This document shows, piece by piece, positions 1 to 13,757 of a stretch of 64,000 nucleotides of DNA (position 1 is the first letter of the stretch; each line of letters begins with the position of its first letter). Position numbers and translations under genes: made by a program. The notes below the pieces were generated by a model. The model was not told the origin of the DNA. It was given only the letters and a program-made list of their open reading frames with translations, and searched no databases. Source of the DNA: Halictus rubicundus (lineage: Eukaryota; Arthropoda; Insecta; Hymenoptera; Halictidae); contig NC_135151.1 of NCBI RefSeq assembly GCF_050948215.1, positions 6,302,220 through 6,366,219 of the forward strand. The letters run 5' to 3'.

Positions 1-84
1 ATTTAAAACAGTTGAAAATTACACACCGATACCCCCTTTCACCTACTCATTTCTCTTATAAACGCATGAAACCCGCAGTCTAAT
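1..84. mobile_element. Family A miniature element, right-end fragment
   Basis: Ends in the family A terminus (ATAAACGCATGAAACCCGCA+GTCTA); the left part lies outside the window. Family A has ends TAGACTGCGGATYTTTATGC and its inverse, with TA at both tips, as in Tc1/mariner-type miniature elements. Confidence 0.6.
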
Positions 85-409
85 TATTAATTACAGAAGA
101 GTGTTTTTGGGACCCTGGAATCTGATCCTGAAGTTACATATTTTTGAAAATGAGAAACCACCCTTACAGGTCTGATTTTTAGATTGTTTCGTGACACAGA
201 ATGTTCGGACAGATTCCAGCCGTTTGATAGGAACAAGACCAACAAACGGTCAAACGCATTGTCATCTTGATCGTCTTGATCGCAGGATCTAGCTCCCAGC
301 TCCCAGGTCCGATGAAATGTCTCGTGACGGAGTTTCGACACCGTAATCATTCTTTGGGGCCCGCTAAGTCTTCCGTGTCCTCTCTACGTGCTGCCCCGAG
401 GAATGCACA

Positions 410-423
410 CCATCATCATCTTC

Positions 424-456
<33 letters not shown>

Positions 457-457
457 T
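410..457. repeat. (CAT)n microsatellite
   Basis: Near-perfect CAT/ATC trinucleotide run. It gives a polyhistidine string in one frame, but the surrounding frame shows no protein features. Confidence 0.95.
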
Positions 458-2748
458 TCCCAACCAGCCGAGCGAGTTAAACCTCCCTAATCAAAGCTGG
501 CTTGGCTGGTACACAACCACGAATTCCATGGGAGTCTTCTGCCCCGCCGGCTTTCTTCGCGTTACCCATCCAACCCTCGTTAACGAAAAAGCCTACGGTG
601 AACCTCCCATGGTGAACGGGCACACCATAGCCGTGAACTCGGCTGTAAAAAATCTAGATACGGGTCTAGTGGCAATTAGGCCAACTATGAAACAGATTGA
701 ATTCCAAGATTCTTTGTTCTTTCGACTTTTAAGAGAGTAGCGAGTGTGTTTAGAGTTTTGTACAATTATTGTGATCGTAAAAAAATAGTGTGATCGTTTG
801 AAAATGATTGTTTGGGTGTATACGAAGCATGCAGGTGTCGTGCGCGCGTTCAGCAAAAGATACATCGATACATAAATGCGCAAACACGATTCAACGTCCG
901 CCACAGGGCCAATTAACGTCTATGGTCGCAATTTCGCGAAATTATTCGCGTCCAAGCTGGAAACGCTAGAAAATGGCGGTCCCAGACGAATTTCGCCGGG
1001 TATACGAACCGACCATCGTATTTATAGACAGACAGAAAATGGCGAGTCTCCCGTTCCCCGTGCTCCGCGAATTAATATCTGTCAACGCGCTCGGCACCAG
1101 ATGAAAGTGGAACTATCATCTCGTACGATGACTCCTGTGTCGCATGGACTTGTCAAGGACGAAACAGATATACCGGAAGTCCGGCGTGGGCGATGGGTTA
1201 CCCATTTTGAGATTACTTCACTCTAGTTGTTTTCCCTGGCCGCCATCGCCGACGTGGCCGCCGACTTCGCGAACTGGAGCCACCGAAAATAATCTTTCTT
1301 TGTGGGTTGACGACATGGCCTCTGTCACGTCCTCGTGGTTAAGCGAATTTGCTCCCTTGGGTCTACTGCGTTTCTTCTACGTCAGCTTCACAGCCTGATA
1401 ATTTTAACTGGTGGATCTCTAACCCCGGTTCTTTCGCTGGTCTACGAGAAAACTTGTTTTCAGGATTTACTACAAACTTCAACTGTTCTTGTCAAAAGAA
1501 GTAAGAAAGAAATAATTTCAACGTCTACGCATATCAGCTTTTTCTGTTCCTCATAGCGATCCTAGTACGATATTTTGAGACAATGATTTCAATTTATGTG
1601 CTTCCAACATTTTCGTTTCGTACGACTAGAACATCTATCGAGTGCTATAATTTTCTCGGAGCTCAAACTGTGTACGTGTCTAATCTATCATGAAATAGCA
1701 CGGATGTTAAAACGTAGATTACCGAAACAACGTTAAGTGCTTCTATTTAAATACCACTTAAACGTTGACGTAACGCCGTACGTCACGAAACAATCACCTT
1801 ATCAGTCTTCGAGACATTTTAATTGCAAAAATTCCACAACTCGCACCGCGGTAAGAATGCTACGGCCAGACAAGATATTCTCGAAACAACTGAAGACAAT
1901 TTTGAAAAAATTGTTTGCCATTTCAAGCCTCACTCTTGTCTTCTATTCTATTATAAAAATAACGTTGTAAGTTCGAGTCGGACTCCGGTCCAATAAAAAC
2001 GATAAATAGCGGAATAAAATCTTCTCCAACGTAAGGACAAGGTACAGGGGAATGCAGTTAGCAACGAAACCAAGATAAAACGCCGCCGGTGCGGCGCGCC
2101 AATGGAACCTTTCTTCCGAAAGATCGTAGCAAGGGCTGGACCCGAAAGGAAAGCGTTCTGGCAAGGGAAAACGCATCTGGAAACTCGAGAAGTTCGACGC
2201 AAGTTCCGGAATCATTGAAAAGCTGTTCGCGTCGTCGGGGAGCCCTTATCATTTTTCTTTCGGCGCGGCGGGATGAGAAATGCCCTGCGACGGTTAAGGA
2301 AAGAGCACCTGGGCTTCCGATAAGACCACTGAGACCGTCCCCGAGCTGGCTTGTTCCCCAGAAAAATCTGACTTGCTGCGGTCTGAACGCCGCAAAAAAG
2401 TTTTACCAAAGCGTGCCGACAAGAACGAATTTTAGACAAAATTTTTCGAAAGCTTACGGACAAAATTAAAACTTCATATAGACTGTGAAGTCAATGTTTG
2501 GACGATAATATACTACTGTTGTTGTCCACATTCGTTGATATACTCCATTGCTACACGTAATGTTAAAATTAATAAATTTCCTCTGTTACTAGAGAGTACA
2601 GTATCTAAGTAGCATCTAAGCAGATAAGAACAGAGAAATATAAATGTCACAGTTTCATTCAAATCTGAGCGTCACATCACTTGACATTATTATAACATTA
2701 AAGAATTAGACCTTATCATAAATATGATAGTAATCTCTTCATGTCCTG

Positions 2749-2930
2749 TTAACACTTTGAACCCCAAAAATTCCATGAAATCAAAGTAAGTTATTTAATG
2801 AAATAAAAATTGCGAAAAATTAAATGTATGATACTGAGTAATCCTCCAACATTCTTGCATGTTACAATTAATATATCAAGGTAAAAATTCATTTTAAAAC
2901 CTGCACAAATAATTCCGTCACCCTCTTAAA
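2749..2930. mobile_element. Family C TTAA miniature element, right end eroded
   Basis: TTAACACTTTGAACCCC, then the family C body (CAAAAATTCCATGAAATCAA, ATGTATGATACTGAGTA, CCTGCACAAATAATTCCGTC). Confidence 0.65.
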
Positions 2931-4541
2931 ACCAATAAAGTACCAACAAAGTTAAGAAAATCAAGAAACGTCACCATAAATGTCTAACCTCACTGACTCT
3001 GCGCCAGTCGCACACCGAGGGCGTCCGAACACAGTTCATGGTTTTTTCTTCAGGTTCACGGGTAAGGACGCACCATGCGCGGGTGCTATGGAGTGGTCCA
3101 GACCTTGATGGGGCTTGCCTGGCAACTATGGCGACCATGGCGCATCGTGCAGCGTTGCCACGAGGAGTGAAACACACGCGAATGCAAAAGAGCAAACCGA
3201 ACGTTCCGTTCGGGGCTGATTGGTCCTCGGACTAGCCGCGAACGAATGGACTCACGGATGACGACTATGATACGACCGTGACGAGGAGAGGAGAATGATC
3301 AAGATGCCATGGACCAAGAGGAGGAGAAGACCACCGTAAACGTCGTGTCCCGATGCTGATAAGAATGCCGAGTCCTGCGGGCCAGCGGCCTTGAACTTGA
3401 CAGCCTTGACCCCCGTCGAGATCCAAGACAGAACCCGTCCTGCGCCCGCGGGGAACTCGATGATGACGAGGGTCCGTAAAATCTACCAAGCCTGGGATCC
3501 TTTAATTATTTTCTACCGATCGGCCCGTGCACCGATCACCCAAAATTTTAGAATCGCTTCATGAATATTTATGCAGTAGACTCGCGTGCACGCGATCAGA
3601 AAAATTGTTTACAGCGACTACGTCGATGCACCCTTTCAGACAGCAAGTGTACAGACTTTTTGAACGATTTTTAATATTTTTTAATAAGTCATTTGTCACT
3701 AGGTTTCAAAATTATCGTTCACATTGTGTCGTAGTCGAGAGAAGGATGCATCTTCAATCTGTTATTGAAGACATTAGAAAAACTGAATGATGTTGGCATA
3801 AAGATCTGCAGTCTCGTTATTGGAATGTCAATTTGGAAATACTATCAGTCCAAAATAAAATGAAGGAGGATTTTATTAAAATTTAAAACAGAAGCATTGA
3901 AGGCAGCTGATTTTTAAAATCCTACGGACAGGAATTTCGGAAATGTTACGGAATAAATCAACGATTTTGTTTGTAATACAAGAGTCCCCGATATGGTAGG
4001 AAATCCATGCATATTTCTGAATCTCGTTATCCTCGGAATTTCGCGGAATCGATTCGACGGACTCGATCCACATCGATTCGAGATATCCGATGACTTACGG
4101 ACAAGAATGCATATTGCGAGCGTGCAACGCGATCTCCGCGAAATTTCTCGGTTACAGGGGAACACTGTTACGATCGGTAGACGCGTAACAATTGTCATAA
4201 AATCCAATGTCGAGCCGCGGTGAACGCAGAACCGGCTGAAAGGAAATACAATGGTCGCTCCGGCTCGAGGGTTAAGGTAAGAGGTAAAAAAAAAACATTC
4301 CGTTCTTGTACCTCACGACGTCCCAACAACGCAAAACTTTCGACATCGTTAAGAAAAACACAAATAATAATAACCAACCGAGTGAATAGTTTCTGCCCAG
4401 TACATGCAGTCATAATAGTCTCTGCAGTCATGATTGACGCGATTTATACATCATTTAAATATTTTTAATCTCTGTAATATTGTCCAAAAGATCGAACAAG
4501 GTCAAACTTCATTTACAGAACGGAAACTTTAAAATTGAATG

Positions 4542-4776
4542 TTAATCCTTAGGCACTCAAAAGCACCACCAGAAATTGTGGCATTATTTCAAAGAAATTA
4601 CAGAAAATATTACAAAATATTTGTTACATTACAATATTTGTATTCAATAGATTACCAAACATTCAAATACTATATGTAGAAATCGGATCAGTTTCGTTCG
4701 AATAAATTGAAAATATTGTAAGACGGAAGAAAAATTTAATTTTACGTTGAAAATAGTGCCGAGTGCAAAGGGTTAA
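4542..4776. mobile_element. Family B TTAA miniature element
   Basis: About 235 bp, ends TTAATCCTTAGGCACTC and GAGTGCAAAGGGTTAA. The terminal TTAA at both sides and CCC-type tips are what piggyBac-type transposition leaves. Confidence 0.7.
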
Positions 4777-5427
4777 ACTCGATTGCTAAAATTGAATATT
4801 AAAACTAGTTCTCAGTCTAACCACTGGTATCTAAAAAAGGTCTAATCAGTGTGAAACGAACGAGATAAATCGTAATAGAAAGAGTTGATTTGTGCTGTCT
4901 TAAGAACGATTTAGACGAATTAGAATGGTATTTGAACAAGTCGAGTGATCATCGAAAATCGGACGTAGCATGAGCGTCGCGGCCCTTATTATTGTCATCG
5001 GTCGATTTATCGGACTGTGTCGAACTCGATTTGCTTGCGACACCGTTTTGGCACGACGTCTGCGACCGGCGATGAGAACATTGTCCAATTTAAGGCCGTG
5101 CCAGACGATACCTCGATATCCGGTTCGACCGTCACACCCAACAGATCTCGAAAAGTAACGCGTTCGACTCGCCGACAGCTTGATCGACGGTGCTGGATAT
5201 TACTTTCGATTTTGCTTTCGGTCGACGGTGACGTGAAACGGACGTTTCGCCTCGTAAAATACCGGGGAAATGGCGAAAGCGCCATTTTTCTTCCCACCAT
5301 CGTTCGTGCACCGAATTACACCACTCTTGCTGCTACATCACTCTTCTTTACCGATTCATTCTGTATAAGTATAATTCAAGTCTTCGCTTCACACTCTGCA
5401 TATTTAAAGACTACTCTTTCAAATCTG

Positions 5428-5531
5428 ATTGGATTTATTCAAATTCTTTAGACGAGAAATCAACTTCTATTTCATTTTTATTGGATTTGTCAAAATTCTT
5501 CAGACGACGAATCAACTTTTGATCAATTTTG
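5428..5531. repeat. 52-bp tandem duplication
   Basis: ATTGGATTT...AAATTCTT.AGACGA and the following bases occur twice, 52 bp apart, with moderate divergence. Confidence 0.7.
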
Positions 5532-7216
5532 AAATTTTAAAATAACTCCTTTCAGCTCACACAGTGCAATTACCGACTTAATTGATTAGAAAATTGATGT
5601 ACATTACCAACAGAAGAACAACAAACCGTCGTCAAATTCGAGGCTTACCTGCAACACGAAAAACAACACACAAAATTACTTCCCGTTCCACAGCGAAGAT
5701 TAAAATTAAACAAACGAACCCGTCAGCGTCAAACTCGGCTTAATCACGACGCGATGAGTAACAGTTCCGAGACAATCGTTTAAAATTCCGAGTGCAGTGC
5801 AATTACTGCACCAAGTGATGCAATTATGTCTCCGGTCGCCGGCTATTATTATCATTATGAATTTCTCTTAAGCTGGAAACGACACAGTTCAGTTGGTCGT
5901 GCAGCCACGTAATCACTTAGCGTCCGGCGAAAAAGTGCATCTTTTTGTGAACGCGTTGTTCCCCGTCGCAGTTGCGGGAGGAGCGTGTACAAATGGAGGA
6001 AAAAAAACCGACCTAAAAACTTGCCTCTAATAATGTATGACTCACAGTGGCGATTCACTTATCTATCTAACCCAGGGGTTTCCAGGCTGCGACCCACAGA
6101 AGATATATGTATCTAAGCAGTTGGTTCCACCCTCGTTTGATACACTTCTGCGAGCGAACAGACTGTAATCGAGTCCACCGATCTACATAAATGTAATTCG
6201 ATTCAACATGTCGTTTTCCCGTTTTTGCCGTAACGCTATTATCATAACGACGTATCCGGTGTCTGCTAACGCGGAGGTACAAAAACTCGATTAAACGGTT
6301 AACCCCCTCGGCGTGTTTTCGTCATCAAAGCTACAACGATTAGAAATGTTAAATGCTTAATGACTGGCTAAGAGAAAATTAGTATACACTGCGTGCCATT
6401 TATCTGATACGATCCTTGAAGATTCAAAGGAAATTATTCACCTTTTAACGAGGGATAACGAGTTAATTCGTCGGTAGAGTCCGATTCTATCTTCCAGAAA
6501 TTTTTCATTTTTGTTAATTCAACGTGCAACTTAAATGAAGAGGGGGTGATTATAGGGAACATTAACCTATTAAATGATTAGTATTTTTAAAAGTTAAATT
6601 CTTAAATTGAAACAATATCCCCATTTGGGGATTACGGTACGTAATGGGTTGAGCAGAATCTTAACTATGTTTTCATATTTTTGTTAAATTCAAAATGTAG
6701 GGCTGTGTAAATAATCAGACACGAAAGATAATCAGAGTTCGATGTAACTTTCTTTGGTTCTACTTTTCGGTTCAAATTTGTTGGCATATTTCCCGTGCGC
6801 TGTCGATGCGATTACTTTCTAAGCGGCGAATAGCGTGCTACGATGTTACGTGATAGTGATCTTTATAATCTTCTTATGCAAACTTCGTGGCACGTTAATC
6901 CTCCGGAGATGGAGAACTGATCCGTTTCCACAGTCTTGCCACGGAACGGTGCACTTCGAGGACACATTTTTAAAATGATTAATGCTTTCAGTGACAATCT
7001 AGCTGCCTCGGGAATGACGTGAGATCAATGTAACCGCATAATGGATAATCTCGCTAACCGAACGGCGTGGTTTAATTACGAAATTCCTCGATCGGATCCA
7101 ATTATGCAATCCTACCGGAGCCACGTGGATCCCTTATTACACGCACGGACTCGCCAGAAGATTTCGCCAGTCCAATTCGTTCGATTCGTGTAAAAAGAGA
7201 AAGAAAAAAGAGGAAC

Positions 7217-7302
<86 letters not shown>
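7217..7302. repeat. (GA)n microsatellite, about 43 units
   Basis: Nearly pure AG dinucleotide run with one AAAG interruption. Ser-Leu open frames on the other strand are artefacts of it. Confidence 0.98.
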
Positions 7303-7305
<3 letters not shown>

Positions 7306-7839
7306 ACGATTTAATTCGCAGGGAACGATAATTTGACGAAGCGAGTGGAAATAGAAGCGTAACGCAATATATCGCGGGGACGATAACGGCTGGATGGGAT
7401 GCAAAACGTGCACTCATGCACTACGCCGGGCCGTTACGTATCAATTAAACCGCGGACTACGGTTTACGGGGCATTGAACGGTTGACTGCTCTTGTCTCCG
7501 CGGATAACGCCTGTGTTTATAACGATATTGATTCGTTAGCTGCAATGGGTTACCGTTTGACCGATCGCCAACACCAACAGATAACCGACGAGATGTCTCT
7601 CGTAACGTTCGGTGCATTCGTCTCCGTGCGTGTCTTCGCGATTGCATCATCGTGCAGCGGTTAAAACGGTTCGATCACCCAGGCGTCAAATTAGTGGTTG
7701 ATTGAAATTTTAATGCAGACTGAGCACCCCAGAGCCTGCCTACATTGTAAACCAAAGAACGGAAAGGGGAAAACAAGTTTTACAGGCCTACATCATTTTT
7801 TTCTGAGCATACATCATTTTCATGTCACTGAAATTATTA

Positions 7840-8048
7840 TTAACCCATTTGCATCATAAGGAAATATGAAAAGAGGGCCTTTATCACCAAACTTTTTTCT
7901 TTGATTATATTCAAGTACAAAAATGACTACAAGTAAAAGATATATTTCAGCATTATAAGAAAAAATATATTGAGCGTATATATACGCTCCGGTGATAATG
8001 ACCAGGAAAATTGAGCGTACATATACGCTAATGATGCAAATGCGTTAA
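7840..8048. mobile_element. Family F TTAA miniature element
   Basis: TTAACCCATTTGCATCAT at the left, ATGATGCAAATGCGTTAA at the right, 209 bp. Inside are two small palindromes of the type GAGCGTATATATACGCTC. Confidence 0.7.
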
Positions 8049-8162
8049 AGAAGGAAGGCCTTTTTTATCTGGCTTCTGTTTGTGGTAAATTAATAAATCA
8101 AATTTTACTCCAATAAAATATCTACCAATTATATATTATTCCCACTTAATGCCACAGCTGAG

Positions 8163-8334
8163 TTAACCCTCGGACGGCGGTGGCTGGGTCTGTTTTGACC
8201 CAGTGTGTAAAAATCGTCATTTACTTTAGTTTCAAGCAATTAAGTCAGATTGTTGAATTAGAACCGAAGCAGTAAATAATCCTAAACCTTATCAACTATA
8301 CAGTTGTAAGAACGGTCCGCCGACCGAGGGTTAA
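8163..8334. mobile_element. Family E TTAA miniature element
   Basis: TTAACCCTCGGACGGCGG at the left and CCGCCGACCGAGGGTTAA at the right, 172 bp, non-coding. Confidence 0.7.
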
Positions 8335-8985
8335 TGTCACTCAACGTCGTTTTGTTCGTCGCAGCATCAGGTGCTACCTTGTTCCTTCTTTGCTCAACGG
8401 ATTAACCTGGGTAATCCGAAAAACAAGCTGCAGAACGCTTATCCTCGCGTATCTAGGATCGAATTTTCCTTTCACGTGGCGCGCGCGACGGTGATCTATT
8501 TAACCACGGAATGAGTAAATCCGTGCTCGCCGCGAGGCAGGTGTAAGGGTACCTCGACGCCGCACCGCGAGAGATTACGTGGTTTCTCAGGAATGGATCC
8601 AATTACCGTGTTGCGGTGCACCGGTATGAATGGAGTTGTACATGCGCTTTTTTTTCCAACCCGAACCCCTTGTATGGTCGGTTGGTTTTTCACCGAGAAT
8701 TAATAGGCGATCGAGAATGCCTCGCGCCGCGAGTTTAATCGTCGCCGGATCTCTTTACAGCGAATGTTGCGGGCAGCGTTCGTCGTTATCTTAATTTTGC
8801 TTCATTAAATTCTCTGATCTGAACACTCCAGCTTCCCCGTTGATCGTACACGAGTACCAAAAAATTCAAACAATTTTTATTTCGCCGAAAGATCTGCCGA
8901 TCGATCGATTATCATTCAGAAAAGAGAAAGCTAGTGAGAGAAACGAACTATCGTCGAACCCACTCCTGATGGTCCTCCGAGCTTC

Positions 8986-9244
8986 GTGACATCACTGACG
9001 CTCCAAAATCGATGATGATGTCACGCCTGCGACCAGAATCTCGGCGATGTACACACCGGTGTCGAGTTACACGTTCGATTACTAGAAGACAGATCTATTT
9101 TCGCCGTCCGTTCTCGATCATCGATCGAACAGCGCGCTCTCAAACCCTTCGCGGACGATGATGTCACTGATGCGATCCGCGTTGTGTACACAGGACCGTC
9201 GACAGCCGAGCAATAATGAGCGTCGTCGGGATGATGATGTCACG
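8986..9244. promoter_or_regulatory. Cluster of four TGATGTCAC motifs
   Basis: GTGACATCAC near 8987 and GATGATGTCAC near 9015, 9156 and 9233, in CpG-rich DNA. The motif resembles CRE/ATF-type sites. Function is a guess; it could also be a decayed tandem repeat. Confidence 0.25.
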
Positions 9245-10202
9245 GAGCACGGACGATGCCCTAAAATTACGAGGCTCGACGCGGTTCACTGCCGCTCGGA
9301 GAAGCTAATTTTAAAGATCGTGTCCTTGGTTAATTAGACTGCGAGCCGGGTATTGAATGAGTTATCGCGTTACGTAAGTGAAAGTCTGCGCCCGATGAAT
9401 TATCGGGGAATTCATTTCTGCGCACCGGTGGTATATGTATTGCGATTGCGAGAAAAAGAAAAACCGGTCGCGAAATATTCGTCCGAAGCTTGGAACTCGC
9501 GATCGAAATTGCACAGGATCGAAGTTCGCGTTGCCGTCGAATTGGAGATGATTGCGCGGGCCAAATAAGGCGATCGTTGAGCCGAGATTATTTTATGACG
9601 TGTGCCCAAAGAAATAAACTTGTTGAGTAATTCCTCATGGATGACATCTTTGCGATCTCAATAATCGTAAACTGGAAATATTAGGACGCATCGTTTTGAC
9701 GAATAGTGTTAATTAAATGTCGAACACCTACATCCACTGAAAATTCATAAATATCAGAAAAGCGGTAAAACACGAAGTCCCACAAAAAACAAAAAAAAAA
9801 AAAAATAACGGTACATCATCTTTGACTCGCTAAGCCTAGAAATAGAAAATAAACTTTCTCCAAGTATTTCAGCGCAGATATAAATTTTCTGCAGCGTCCA
9901 CGCTGCACTCTGCGCGCGGTGTATAAACAATAGCGGCCGCTGTCGCGGTGAAAAACACCATAAGCAAGACGAATCGCGAGGTCAGAACGAATCGGTGGCG
10001 GACCGATGCAACTTGCAACCCGTTCCAACGCAGTGGCATCGCAGTGCGCCGCAGCGTTTGGAGGCCATGCGCAGGACACATTTCGCAGTTTACGATTTCC
10101 AGTCGGTCCTGCGAAACACGGAGAACCGCGACGGTTAACATAAAACAGTGACGTCGCGTCGAGTATACTTGACCCAGTTGGTTGGGCCGAACATCGGATT
10201 GC

Positions 10203-10281
10203 GAATGAGGATGTTCACGCTTAGCACCGGAATGAGGATGTTCACGCTTAGCATCCGACCGAGGATGTTCACACTTAGGCG
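10203..10281. repeat. Three tandem copies of a 27-bp unit
   Basis: The unit GAATGAGGATGTTCACGCTT+AGCACCG occurs nearly three times. On the minus strand it lies in an open frame (10327-9869) where it encodes a nine-residue repeat (KREHPHSGA type); I do not recognise that frame as a protein. Confidence 0.85.
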
Positions 10282-12304
10282 GCCCCGTTCGATCTGATAA
10301 TCCGCGGAACGGGCCCATGTGGGACAATGGGACGATTCTAATTTTAGAAGAATAATCATCGTCCCGTAATTACCACGGCGTTCCGTTTAATCGTCGATTT
10401 TATCGCGACTTGTTGCACACGATGGTTTCCGACGTCCTCTTTCATGTTCACGAGCTTGTATCTAGTTAGATTCGTGATGCTGATTTTTCCCAATGTATCA
10501 AATATAGTATTAGATGTACGCATTAACTCGTGGGTCTTTCTTCGGCGAATTTATAGAAATACGTTCTACCCTATAAATCGACCTCCACCACTGTCTGTTT
10601 GCAAGTACAATTACGGTCAATTAACAATATACGGCACGGGCTGGTACACGGACAAAACATTGAAACATGCGTTTTAAATGGAACCGTTCACACTTGTACT
10701 GCACGGACAGGCACGTACCGTACAGTGTAAATTGACCTTTACTATAATGGTTGAGCGATTCGAATTCAGAATAAAGTTACAATTACTGTGAGAGTCACGA
10801 ATTAATTTGTACACCTAATAGGTGTAGACATTTTATTTTCTATTTTAAGTAAATCGATAAACGATTACTAGACTGCGAATTTTATTATTATTATGTCCGA
10901 AGAACCCTACGGACACCCTTAATGACACTTCATCTAAACTTTGGAGAACTTTATACCGATCCTAACTTGGTAAGTCCAAGTTTGGGAGCAAGTGCGTCTT
11001 GTCAACGGTGCACACCGTGCCACGGTGGAACGGAAGTGAAGCCGAGCGTCTCGTATTAGTAATTTACGACAATACAATCGACCTACATCGTGGTGTGGTC
11101 AGAGGGTGGCCAAGCATGGTGGTGGTGACGGTGATGGTGGCGGTTTCGGCGGAAACTGTAAATTTTCGTCGAGCAATTCCGATCGGAGCCTGGCACCGAG
11201 CGAGCAACGCAGCCAACGGCTCGAAACGGGTGGAAACAACATTCCCTCGTCAAAACGGCTGGGCTCGTCAAGTTTATAGGGTGACGTCACCTTTGCCAGC
11301 CATCTGTGGGCCACTGTGCTTCACACGACTTGCGCTTCTTTTTGCCCGAAATCCTCCCGCGGTGTCCTCCTATCTAAATACCACACTGCCGTGCACGCCA
11401 ACCCTTTGCATTTTCTGCGATCCTCTCCATCTTCTCGTCGCCAGTTGCACTTTCCTGATCGTGAATTTTTTGTCGATCCTGAGATACACCAAAACATGTC
11501 CATACAGGTTTTCCTTATTATTTTTTGGGAAACTATTTGATGCTGAAAAGGAGGGCGGTTTTGATTTTTGTCATCGAAACTTTGCATTCGAGTTTTTGCA
11601 GTTGCAGTAATCCAAAACGAAAATGCACAGGACAATTAATCCTCCGGGGACGACGATTGTCAGTGTGCTTCTGTATGGTGAACGTTGTATGGTGTCGCAA
11701 ATCTTGCAATGATCGATGACTTGGACACGTTGAATCTAATAACCCGACCCCGTGTAATCAATTTTGAAATATTCCTCAGAGTCGGCGTGCCGGTGCCGAG
11801 TACGAAGGGTTGAAGAGAGTTACGAGTTGAATGTGGGTTAAATATTTTTACTGTGGAACATGGCAGATGATGACGCTTTCGTAGTAGTGCATCAACCACT
11901 TTTACGATCGGATTCACACGAAGAAGACAAGCGCCTCGTGTTTTATTCGAGGGAACGTGAAAACGGATTAGCGCGGGTTGTAAAATCAATTTCGTTCGTT
12001 GCGAGTCGTGAGAACCCGAGCAGACGAGCCTCGTTATTTCGGAACGTTGCGAGGGACAAGCATGCTTGACCCCCTACCCGACCTTCCGTAATTACCAATT
12101 GATAATCCAACTTGTAATTCCCCTACTTTCGATGGCATTTTAGAACTGTTCGAGAGGGCGCAACACTGTCACTCTGAGCGTGGTTAAAATTGGTTGAAGT
12201 TTTGTTCATGTGGGTACTTGTTTTATTGACACCCCTTGTGATTTGTTCACAAATTGATACACAGACGAAAAATGATGTTTTGCAGTAACTGTGCTCGTAG
12301 TTCT

Positions 12305-12483
12305 TAGACTGCGGATCTTTATGTAAAATAAAAATCGTTCGCATTAATTGCAAGATGCAGGAGCTACATAAACATTTATTTCTTTTTTTAATAATTTTGA
12401 TAAGTCGTAATAACAGAATTTTTAAAATCTACATATATTTTCACTCATTTTGTGTCACAAATGCATACAAATCCGCGGTCCAG
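12305..12483. mobile_element. Family A miniature inverted-repeat element, near complete
   Basis: Left end TAGACTGCGGATCTTTATG, body with AAAATAAAAATCGTT, ATTGCAAGATGCAG and AAACATTTATTTC, right end AATGCATACAAATCCGCGGT. About 180 bp, no coding capacity. Confidence 0.75.
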
Positions 12484-13110
12484 TAATGATCAAAGAAACA
12501 ATTAGAAAATCGTCGTATTAAAAACAGAATGCTCTAATAATTTGATCAGTGAATAATCAGTTTACAGTCACTCATTCCATGGCACGGATATCCCGCTGTT
12601 CCTCGTCATTAAATTTTAATTTCCACGCAGATTTCGAAGGCAATCTGTTTAACCGGTCGGCTAATTGCAACAAGCGATCAACGCAGATTCATCACCGTCA
12701 CCCGAAATCCCCGGGGATCCCTGTGTCCCAGTTCACCTAATCCATCGACAAGTTCCCCGAGCGTCGAAAATTAATCAACATCGACGTCGCCTTCGCAAAG
12801 AAAAAGCTAAACAATGTGCTTTAACACGTGAACGGAACAATCGTCGCGGATCTAGAAAGGCGATCGACCTTCATGCGAAAAGGGGGCGTTTTCGAGAGCT
12901 CACGATCCCATATCGCGGTGTCCCCGTGCCTTCAAGTTCGATTTGTTAGCCGTCAGTGTGACTGTGAGAGAGGGAAGAGGGGGGATCGACGGGACTGACT
13001 CTCTCCGCGACCCAACGAGCAAGAAAACCGTCTCATCGTCTCGCCTAATAACGGTTCTAGCGTCAAAGCAGCTCTCTCGCTGCCTCGTGATTTCAAAGGC
13101 TGCGGAGAGA

Positions 13111-13155
13111 CCAAGAGAGAGAGAGAGAGAGACTGAGAGAGACTGAGAGAGACTA
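13111..13155. repeat. (GA)n with GACTGA interruptions
   Basis: AG run followed by GAGACTGA repeats. Confidence 0.9.
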
Positions 13156-13509
13156 CCAACTGAGGGACCCTCGTTGCCGAGAAAGTCTGTCGGGAGAACC
13201 AGAGAGAGAAGCAGAGAGGAGACGGCAAGATGAAAGGGTGCTATACGTCAGCAATTGCGCGCACGTTTCCACCAGTTGACCTATTCAACCCTCGATTACA
13301 TGCAACGCCGAATTGTAGCCGGGCCACTCTCGCACCGCCATTTTGCTGCACTCCGTTCCTCCATCTTCCTTCGGGAAATTGATCAAGAAGGTGGACCATG
13401 AATATATTGAACTGCTTACTGAATTCAGCATACTTCGTCAAGATTCACCCTTGACCCCCATGTCAATACCAAAATGCATCCCAACCATCATATTTTTATT
13501 TTGTTAAAT

Positions 13510-13757
13510 TTAACCCTTTGCACTCGAAGCTATTTTAACTCCAAAACGAAACATTTCTTTCGACCTAGAATATTTCCACTCTATAGATCTTTTTCATGTT
13601 ATACATACGAAAATGTTGCGATTTACTCGTACAATACCGAAGTGTTTAGTAATTTATTCAGTACAAACTAATTTAATAATGTAAAAAATATTTTGAATAA
13701 TGATACAGCGAATTTTTAGTGGCGCCTTACAGTCGCCATTCGAGTGCAAAGGGTTAA
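13510..13757. mobile_element. Family B TTAA miniature element, complete
   Basis: TTAACCCTTTGCACTCGAAG at the left, CATTCGAGTGCAAAGGGTTA+A at the right, 248 bp; AT-rich body with a conserved GTGTTTAGTAATTTATTCAG block. Confidence 0.8.

Larger units (their letters stand above)
85..7216. other. No gene seen apart from listed repeats
   Basis: AT-rich DNA with CpG-richer islands near 2.0-2.4, 3.0-3.5 and 4.9-5.3 kb. Frames here are short, overlap on both strands and show no recognised motif. Confidence 0.6.
8335..12304. other. No recognised gene; CpG-rich stretch
   Basis: Includes a poly(A) tract at 9787-9806 and overlapping frames at 9.9-10.3 and 11.0-11.6 kb without known domains. The minus frame 10327-9869 has one hydrophobic stretch (SRFVLLMVFFTATAAAIVY) but no other support. 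Confidence 0.55.

Noticed and set aside
267..740. 157-residue frame with a polyhistidine string
   Set aside because: The histidines come from a (CAT)n run; no domain, and the frame overlaps an antisense frame of similar quality.
7102..7417. Ser-Leu-rich minus-strand frames of about 100 residues
   Set aside because: They are the translation of the (GA)n microsatellite; dinucleotide repeats stay open in all frames.
9869..10327. 152-residue minus-strand frame with a nine-residue internal repeat and a hydrophobic stretch
   Set aside because: The repeat is explained by a 27-bp tandem repeat; no family match recalled and overlapping frames exist on the other strand.
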